From JAWWBG01 sp033721095 (GTDB lineage: Bacteria > Actinomycetota > Nitriliruptoria > Nitriliruptorales > Nitriliruptoraceae): a DNA stretch of 10,904 nucleotides. The notes beneath the pieces were generated by a model, which made no database searches, was not told the origin of the DNA, and saw nothing but the letters and a program-made list of their open reading frames with translations. Made by a program: the position numbers and the translations under genes. Location: assembly GCA_033721095.1 (NCBI GenBank), contig JAWWBG010000073.1, positions 1 through 10,904 of the forward strand. Direction: 5' to 3'. Position 1 is the stretch's first letter. Each line of letters starts with the position of its first letter. Positions 6,331 to 10,904 of the stretch are shown here, one piece after another.

Positions 6331-7839
6331 TCAGCCGGGCAGGATCGCGCGGATCGTCGTGCCCGATCCAGCGGGGCTGTCAATGTGCAGCTGGCCGCCC
6401 ACCGCCTCGACACGGTCCACGAGCCCGGCGAGGCCGGAGCCCGGCTCGGGTCGCGCACCGCCGACGCCGTCGTCGACGACCTCCAGCACGACCGTGCCGT
6501 CATCCCGAAGCATCGAGATGCTCACCGACGAGGCCTGCGCGTACTTGGTCACGTTGGCGAGGGCCTCCGAAACCACGAAGTAGGCCGTTGACTCCAGCCC
6601 CTCGTCGAGTCGCTCGTCCGACACATCGATGACCACGGGAACCGACGAGCGGTCCGCCAGCTGGGCGAGGGCCGGGCCGAGTCCATCCGTCGTGAGGATG
6701 GAGGGGTGCAGGCCCCGCGCGAGCTCCCGCAGCTCGTCGAGGGACAGCCGCAGGTTGCGGATCGCGGCACCGAGCGCCTCCAGCACGTCCGGCCGATCCG
6801 TGACCAGCTCCCGGAGGAGGTTCAGCTGGATGCCGAGGGCCGTGAGCTGCTGCTGGGCGCCGTCGTGGATGTTGCGCTCGACCCGGCGTCGCTCGGCGTC
6901 CGAGGCCGCCACGATTCGTGCCCGTGACGCGCGCACCTCGGCGACGGCCTCCTCCAGCTCGTCGACCATGCGGTTGAACGAGTGGGCGAGCACACCCACC
7001 TCGTCATTGGTCGTGACGTCGACACGGGCGGACAGGTCTCCTGCGGCAACGCGCTGCGTGGCATCAAGCAGGTCCTCGACGGGGGCGAGCAGGCTCCTCG
7101 ACAGCAGGAAGATCGGGAGCGCGCTGATCGTCAGTCCAACGATCACGACGAGGACTCCCAGCCGGCCGAGCGACGGCAGGTCCTCGTTGAACCGGGCCGC
7201 GAAGGCGATGACGGCGCCGGTCATGAGCCCGATGGCCGCACCCGAGAGCAGGAGCCGACCACCGATGGGGAACTGCACGGTGACCTCCGGCAGGTCGTCG
7301 CCGAGGCGGCGCGCCAGGTCTCGCCGCACGGGCCGGTGGTACATCTCGGTGAATGGCCAGACGACGGCGACGATCCCGACCACGGCGAGCAGGAAGCCCT
7401 GCGTGATCACGGCCAGGTCAAGGAGGCTGAACGAGAACTCGACGGCCGAGTACGCCATGCTCAGCACGTAGACGAGGATGCCGGAGCGGAGGGCCAGCCA
7501 GAAGCCCTTCGACGTGATGACCCGGGCCGCTTCCCAGGCCTCCATCGCCAGTTCGTCGGGTCGCCCCTCGGCCAGCCACCGATCGACCGGCGCCGTCAGC
7601 TTCTTGCCGCCGGGCGCCATGTGCACCACGACCACCAGGATCAGCAGGACGTGGCCGACCACCATGGCGCGAGCCACCTGTTCGGCGGTCGGATCGAGGT
7701 AGCTGAGGAACACGACGGCGAAGAACGCCACCGCGAGATAGATGGGGACGAGCACGACGTAGCGCATCACGGTGAGGTACCGAGCGCCGAGTCGGTGATA
7801 GAGGCGATCGAAGGCCGCCTCGATCCGCTGTGCGATCAT
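6331..7839 (-). CDS. Sensor histidine kinase 3 (six TM, HAMP, HisKA_3, HATPase_c), 502 aa
   Basis: Third paralogous kinase. It opens MIAQRIEAAFDRLYHRLGARYL, an amphipathic lead-in like that of kinase 1. TM segments lie near residues 27-46, 57-74, 118-134, 141-163, 194-214 and 226-246; HAMP is ~247-300 (APVEDLLDAT...AGDLSARVDV...NDEVGVLAHSFNRM). The linker EVRASRARIVAASDAERRRV is identical in all three kinases at protein level while their DNA differs mostly at wobble bases, so these are old duplicates under constraint. The phosphoacceptor is H325 in ERNIHDGAQQQ. The ATPase motifs are SEALANVTKYA (424-434), DDGVGG (456-461), GSGLAGL (467-473) and GSGTT (491-495). The ATG start has GGGGGTGG four bases upstream. 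It is separated from the other two kinases by the plus-strand cyclase-receiver gene, and is divergent from the small membrane protein at 8015. Confidence 0.95.
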   Translation of the reverse strand: MIAQRIEAAFDRLYHRLGARYLTVMRYVVLVPIYLAVAFFAVVFLSYLDPTAEQVARAMVVGHVLLILVVVVHMAPGGKKLTAPVDRWLAEGRPDELAMEAWEAARVITSKGFWLALRSGILVYVLSMAYSAVEFSFSLLDLAVITQGFLLAVVGIVAVVWPFTEMYHRPVRRDLARRLGDDLPEVTVQFPIGGRLLLSGAAIGLMTGAVIAFAARFNEDLPSLGRLGVLVVIVGLTISALPIFLLSRSLLAPVEDLLDATQRVAAGDLSARVDVTTNDEVGVLAHSFNRMVDELEEAVAEVRASRARIVAASDAERRRVERNIHDGAQQQLTALGIQLNLLRELVTDRPDVLEALGAAIRNLRLSLDELRELARGLHPSILTTDGLGPALAQLADRSSVPVVIDVSDERLDEGLESTAYFVVSEALANVTKYAQASSVSISMLRDDGTVVLEVVDDGVGGARPEPGSGLAGLVDRVEAVGGQLHIDSPAGSGTTIRAILPG

Positions 7840-7861
7840 GCACCACCCCCGCCGCCCATTG

Positions 7862-7905
7862 CACCATCATTCTCCGGTCAGCGGCGGCGGAATGACCATT
7901 TGGTG
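7862..7905. promoter_or_regulatory. Nested inverted repeats between kinase 3 and small membrane protein gene
   Basis: Within the 175-bp divergent gap, TCATTC (7867-7872) pairs with GAATGA (7890-7895), and directly outside it CACCA (7862-7866) pairs with TGGTG (7901-7905), with a 5-base asymmetry on the right side. A GGTCA/TGACC pair overlaps the same block. It lies 23 bp upstream of the kinase 3 start and could be an operator or leader hairpin for that gene. Confidence 0.3.
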
Positions 7906-7952
7906 GCTCCCGTCGTTCGGGACGCGCCCGAGCCCCGCTGTGCGTCGCGACG

Positions 7953-7981
7953 TTGACGGATGGCGCCGGGACGACAAGGAT
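7953..7981 (+). promoter_or_regulatory. Candidate sigma-70-type promoter for small membrane protein
   Basis: TTGACG at 7953-7958 is followed, after exactly 17 bases, by AAGGAT at 7976-7981. The -35 is near consensus; the -10 is weak (matches the second, fifth and sixth positions of TATAAT). A start point near 7988 would give a leader of about 27 bases, ending in the GAGGGG ribosome site of the gene at 8015. Confidence 0.4.
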
Positions 7982-8014
7982 GCCCCGCCGAGCGCAGCAC
8001 ACGAGGGGCAGCAG

Positions 8015-8251
8015 ATGAAGCTGGCAGCGGCACTGGGTGGCGGTCTGGGAGGATTCGTCCTCGCCTACATGCTGCTGGCCCGACGTCGCATCAAGGGCTA
8101 CCAGTCCGCCGTGCGCTGGATCCCGGCACTGATCGCGGGCGGCCGGTTCAAGGACCTCGCGGTCGTGCTGCTCGTCTCGGGCACCGGCGCAGCGGTCGGC
8201 GTCTTCTTCGGTCTCGGCATGTTCGCCGCCCTCGAGGCGCAGGCGGGGTGA
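8015..8251 (+). CDS. Small two-TM membrane protein of unknown function, 78 aa
   Basis: I do not recognise a family. Residues ~4-22 form a Gly/Ala/Leu-rich hydrophobic helix, followed by a basic segment (RRRIKGYQSAVR at 23-34) and a second hydrophobic stretch (~48-72, VVLLVSGTGAAVGVFFGLG). By the positive-inside rule the central loop should be cytoplasmic with both ends outside. The start is set by GAGGGG at 8003-8008, six bases before the ATG; the frame is open farther upstream but that part has odd composition and overlaps the kinase 3 leader. The codons have strong third-position G/C. The gene stands alone, divergent from kinase 3 and convergent with the wall-anchored protein. A role with kinase 3, for example as an accessory membrane protein, is possible but has only position in its favour. 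Confidence 0.75.
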   Translation: MKLAAALGGGLGGFVLAYMLLARRRIKGYQSAVRWIPALIAGGRFKDLAVVLLVSGTGAAVGVFFGLGMFAALEAQAG

Positions 8252-8256
8252 CCGTC

Positions 8257-8275
8257 CGTGCCTCCGGTGGGCACG
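8257..8275 (+). terminator. Candidate hairpin terminator after small membrane protein gene
   Basis: CGTGCC and GGCACG pair over 6 bp with a 7-base loop, starting 5 bases after the stop of the small gene. No T tract follows, so this is weak as an intrinsic terminator, though many high-GC actinobacterial terminators lack one. Confidence 0.35.
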
Positions 8276-8286
8276 ACGCGCAGTGA

Positions 8287-8438
8287 CTTGACGGCAAGGT
8301 GCAGCTGCAGGCGACCATCCGGATCGACATCGCCGAAGGCTTCCCGCGGCTGCTGGATCCGATGGCGGGCTGACAGGACGTGCAGGTCGAGGCGATGAGC
8401 GTCCGCATGAACCTCGTGGCGTGGGGCCCGTCCGGGTC
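8287..8438 (+). pseudogene. Possible decayed coding remnant
   Basis: The plus-strand frame from 8287 reads 28 codons (DGKVQLQATIRIDIAEGF...), then a TGA at 8371-8373, then continues DVQVEAMSVRMNLVAWGPSG. Nearly every codon on both sides of the stop ends in G or C, the residues alternate polar and hydrophobic as in beta strands, and no start codon with a ribosome site precedes it. This looks like a fragment of a former gene with an in-frame stop. I cannot name the family. The alternative is plain non-coding high-GC sequence, which can mimic this; the stretch is short. Confidence 0.25.
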
Positions 8439-8454
8439 TCAAGCTGCCCGGACG
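8429..8454 (-). terminator. Candidate hairpin at the 3' end of the surface protein gene
   Basis: CGTCCGGG (8429-8436) and CCCGGACG (8447-8454) pair perfectly over 8 bp with a 10-base loop. The stem spans the stop codon of the surface protein gene (8439-8441). It has no T tract; it may end the transcript or slow read-through toward the convergent small gene. Confidence 0.35.
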
Positions 8455-10904
8455 AACCGCACGTCCAGCCGGTACCGGGACTCCAGGGCAAGGGCACCGC
8501 TGGCCAGCAGCAGCAGCGCGAGCGCAATCAGCGGCACCGTCTCGGATCCGGTGTTGACCAGGATGATGGGTGCGACCTCGATGACGAAGACGGTCTCGTC
8601 GTCGTTGTCGTCGACGCTCGGTCCGCCATGGACGGGGTCACCGGTCACCGTCGCGACGTTGATGATCGTGTCGCCGTCCGCGTCGCTGAGCGTGTGGACC
8701 GCCGTCACCGTGATCGTCTCGCCCGGCTCCAGCGTGGTCTGGGGCAGCGCGATCGGACCGAGGATGTCGTCGACCAGTGTCACGTTGGTCAGCGTGACGT
8801 CACCGGTGTTGGTGACCTCGTAGGTGTAGGTGACCGTCTCGTCGTCGCCGTCGGTCGGGTCGAAGGTGGCAACCAGGTTGCCATCCTCGTCGGCCGTCAC
8901 GCCGCTGGTGGCGTTCTTGACGACATCGATGTCGGCAGGCTGGTCGTCGTTGACCACGGTGCAGCCAACGGCCTCGCCCTCGTCGAGGTTCACGGTGACC
9001 GTGGCAGCACCAGCAGCCAGGCTGGTCCCGTCGGTGCAGGTGATGTCGACGAGGTCGTAGCCGGCGACGCCGTCCTCACCGACCGTGTAGTCGGTGTTGG
9101 ACAGGACGTCGACGTTGTCGCCGTGGCCGTGGTTGTTGCCGTTGACCAGCAGCGTGAAGTCGGCCGGGGCCGCGGTGCCGCCGTCGTCGTTGATGACCTG
9201 CTTGAACACGGTCAGGCCCGGTGCCAGGTCGTCGTTGACGATCGTGCACGTCACCTCCTGGCCCTCATCCAGCGTGACCGGATGGGTGACCTGCTCGGCC
9301 GTGTCGTCGTCGACGCACGCCAGGCTGACCTGGGCGTAGCCGTCGACCGGGGTCTCCGAGACTTCGTGCGCCTCGTTCGAGGTGGTCTCGACGGTGTCGC
9401 CCGACGTCACCGGGTCGTCGTCGAGGAACAGGTCGAAGTCACCCACGGTGGCGTTGCCGCCGTCATCGTTGATGACCTCCTTGACGATGGTGATCGCCGG
9501 CGGCAGGTCGTCGTTGACGATCGTGCACGTCACGTCCTCACCCTCGTCGAGGTTCAGCGTGACCGTGAGGTCCTCGCCGGCCAACGACGTGCCGTCGTCG
9601 CAGTCGATCGCCAGCATCACGTAGCCGGGCAGCAGGTCCTCGCCCACGACGACGTCGGTGTTGGCGTCCACTGCGACCGTGTCACCCGTCGCCAGGTCGG
9701 CGTCATCGACGTGCAGGACGAAGTCACCCGGCACGGCGTCGCCGCCGTTGTCGTTGATGACCTCCTTGACCACCGTCACCGTCGGGGCGACGTCGTCGTT
9801 GGTGATGGTGCAGGTGAGGTGCTCGCCGTTGGCCAGGCTCACCGAGCCGTCCGCGGCGCAGTCTCCGCCCCAGTCACCGGACGTGTAGCCGTCCAGCGTG
9901 TCCTCCGAGGCCGTGTGGTCGCCGGCAGGCAGCTCGACGGCGACGTTCCAGTCGACGGGCGACCCGTCGATGTGGCCCTGGAAGTCGTCGGCGACGGCGT
10001 CGCCACCGTCGTCGTTGACCACGGTCTTGACCAGCGTCAGCGAGGCGGGCAGGTCGTCGTTGAAGATCGTGCACGTCACGTGCTCACCCTCGTCGAGGTT
10101 GAGCGTCACGTCGCCCTCGCCATCGATCGACGTCCCGTCGTCACACGAGATCCCCGTCTGCGCGTAGCCGGGCAGCCCGGTCTCGCCGACGTCGATGTCG
10201 GTGTTGGCCGGGACAACCGCGGTGTCGCCGTGGGACCGGCTCGATCCGTCGACCAGCAGCTCGAAGTCGGCTGGCACGGCCGTTCCGCCATCGTCGTTGG
10301 TCACGTCCTTGAGGACGGTGATCTCGGGCGGGTTGTCGTCGTTGGTGATGGTGCAGTGGCCGTCCTCACCGGGATCCAGCGTCACCGTCCCGTCGGTGGC
10401 GCAGTCGCCGGTCCAGGTGCCCGCCGTGTAGCCGGGCAGCGGGCTGTCCTCGGAGGCCGTGTGCTCGACGAGCGCCTCGACGTCGTTGGCCACGTCCCAG
10501 TCGACCGGGTTCCCGTCGATGCGGGCCTGGAAGTCGTCCTGGGTGTCGTTGCCGCCGTCGTCGTTGTTGACGATCTTGTGCAGGGTCAAGGTCGAACCCA
10601 GCTCGGTGTTGGTGATCGTGCAGGTGACGTCGTCGCCCAGCCCGACCGAAACCGTCGCACCGTCGGCAGCGCCCGAGTCACCGTTGTCACACGACCAGTC
10701 ACCCGCCTCGAACCAACCCGCCTGGACGTCCGAGCCCGCGGCGATGGCCTCGGCGATGTCGTGGTCGCCGGGAGCCACCTCGGTGGTGGCGTCCCAGTCG
10801 ACGTCACCGCCGTTCAGGCTGGCCTGGAAGTCATCCTCGCCGATGTTGCTTCCGACGGCATTCTTGACGAGCGTGATCGTCGGCAGGTCCGGGGCGTTCG
10901 TGAC
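8439..10904 (-). CDS. Large wall-anchored surface protein with prealbumin-like repeats (N-terminus missing)
   Basis: The last 821 residues are visible; the frame stays open to the right window edge, so the start and signal peptide are outside. Residues here count from the edge. Seven ~90-residue repeats (1-655) each begin with a strand like LTLVKxVxNDDGG and end CTIxNDD, a pattern of SpaA/CnaB-type prealbumin-like domains. A DUF11-type domain follows (~656-777, TYEVTNTGDVTLTNVTL...ATVTGDP). The C-terminus has LVNTG (782-786), a hydrophobic segment (~790-807) and a tail with Arg residues (RYRLDVRFVRAA), the layout of a sortase signal. The protein is very rich in Asp and poor in basic residues. 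Likely role: a long stalk-like adhesin or surface protein outside the cell. No sortase gene is in the window. It is convergent with the small membrane protein gene and has no visible tie to the kinases. Confidence 0.9.
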   Translation of the reverse strand, partial: VTNAPDLPTITLVKNAVGSNIGEDDFQASLNGGDVDWDATTEVAPGDHDIAEAIAAGSDVQAGWFEAGDWSCDNGDSGAADGATVSVGLGDDVTCTITNTELGSTLTLHKIVNNDDGGNDTQDDFQARIDGNPVDWDVANDVEALVEHTASEDSPLPGYTAGTWTGDCATDGTVTLDPGEDGHCTITNDDNPPEITVLKDVTNDDGGTAVPADFELLVDGSSRSHGDTAVVPANTDIDVGETGLPGYAQTGISCDDGTSIDGEGDVTLNLDEGEHVTCTIFNDDLPASLTLVKTVVNDDGGDAVADDFQGHIDGSPVDWNVAVELPAGDHTASEDTLDGYTSGDWGGDCAADGSVSLANGEHLTCTITNDDVAPTVTVVKEVINDNGGDAVPGDFVLHVDDADLATGDTVAVDANTDVVVGEDLLPGYVMLAIDCDDGTSLAGEDLTVTLNLDEGEDVTCTIVNDDLPPAITIVKEVINDDGGNATVGDFDLFLDDDPVTSGDTVETTSNEAHEVSETPVDGYAQVSLACVDDDTAEQVTHPVTLDEGQEVTCTIVNDDLAPGLTVFKQVINDDGGTAAPADFTLLVNGNNHGHGDNVDVLSNTDYTVGEDGVAGYDLVDITCTDGTSLAAGAATVTVNLDEGEAVGCTVVNDDQPADIDVVKNATSGVTADEDGNLVATFDPTDGDDETVTYTYEVTNTGDVTLTNVTLVDDILGPIALPQTTLEPGETITVTAVHTLSDADGDTIINVATVTGDPVHGGPSVDDNDDETVFVIEVAPIILVNTGSETVPLIALALLLLASGALALESRYRLDVRFVRAA
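8547..8561 (-). other. LVNTG sortase-like motif
   Basis: The five codons encode LVNTG, followed by SETVPL, about 15-18 hydrophobic residues and an Arg-containing tail. Position and context match a cell-wall sorting signal, but the second residue is Val instead of the Pro of LPxTG or the Ala of LAxTG. Confidence 0.6.
8940..10904 (-). repeat. Seven tandem ~90-residue prealbumin-like repeats
   Basis: Unit limits on the DNA, in order of translation: 10599-10904 (partial or divergent first unit), 10332-10598, 10050-10331, 9789-10049, 9504-9788, 9225-9503 and 8940-9224. Lengths of the full units are 89, 94, 87, 95, 93 and 95 residues. Two subtypes occur. The first three-member type (units 1, 2, 4) has VDWD, HTASED-like and a short Cys-Cys gap in the well-kept copies. 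The other type (units 3, 5, 6, 7) has GDT...NTD..VGE..LPGY and a longer gap. Parts of the repeats are nearly identical at DNA level: 9225-9254 and 9504-9533 match over 30 bases. Confidence 0.85.

Noticed and set aside
6310..6350. Weak TCCTG/CAGGA stem between the convergent stops of cyclase-receiver and kinase 3
   Set aside because: Only 5 bp with a long loop, overlapping coding sequence and lacking a T tract; too weak to call a bidirectional terminator.
6982..7956. Open frame of 324 codons on the plus strand opposite kinase 3
   Set aside because: Antisense shadow; composition is skewed to Asp, Gly, His, Arg and Gln.
7838..8014. N-terminal extension of the small membrane protein
   Set aside because: It would overlap the kinase 3 leader and precedes the only good ribosome site; residues are unlike a coding region.
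8098..8442. Minus-strand 114-codon frame between the convergent genes
   Set aside because: Mostly antisense to the small membrane protein gene, with no ribosome site or recognisable domain.
8940..10904. Recurrent GTC/GTT-rich DNA blocks viewed as a possible CRISPR-like or satellite array
   Set aside because: The blocks are codons of the conserved NDD motif in protein repeats about 280 bases apart, with no repeat-spacer pattern.

Overview
The window is high-GC, densely packed DNA with long antisense open frames, GTG starts and strong third-position G/C. LuxR/NarL-type two-component genes, actinobacterial-style class III cyclases and an LPxTG-like surface protein point to a high-GC actinobacterium. 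I cannot place it below phylum; the acidic, Asp-rich surface protein would suit a marine or saline lineage, but that is a guess.

Layout from left to right. At 1-858 (minus, cut by the window edge) is a Rieske non-heme iron oxygenase alpha subunit. Upstream of it on the same strand lie a LuxR/NarL response regulator (865-1533), a stand-alone receiver protein (1554-1910), and two paralogous six-TM-HAMP-HisKA_3 sensor kinases (2026-3549 and 3614-5140). After a 239-bp divergent intergenic region with two perfect dyads comes a plus-strand gene (5380-6321). It encodes a class III nucleotidyl cyclase domain fused to a C-terminal receiver domain that has no DNA-binding domain. It converges, with a 9-bp gap, on a third paralogous kinase (6331-7839, minus). 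A divergent small two-TM membrane protein (8015-8251, plus) follows, then a short non-coding stretch that may hold a decayed gene. From 8439 to the right edge (minus, N-terminus missing) is a large secreted, wall-anchored protein. It has seven visible ~90-residue prealbumin-like repeats, a DUF11-type domain and an LVNTG-TM-tail sorting signal.

The core is a signalling island of three related kinases and three receiver proteins with different outputs: transcription (LuxR HTH), none (stand-alone receiver), and probably cyclic nucleotide synthesis (cyclase-receiver). The simplest reading is that the kinases respond to related membrane cues and feed a shared or partly shared set of receivers, one of which makes a second messenger. 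The Rieske gene starts 6 bp after the LuxR regulator and is probably co-transcribed with it. The surface protein and the small membrane protein are neighbours with no visible functional link to the signalling genes.

No tRNA, rRNA, CRISPR array, insertion sequence or phage gene was seen. No gap between called genes exceeds 240 bp.
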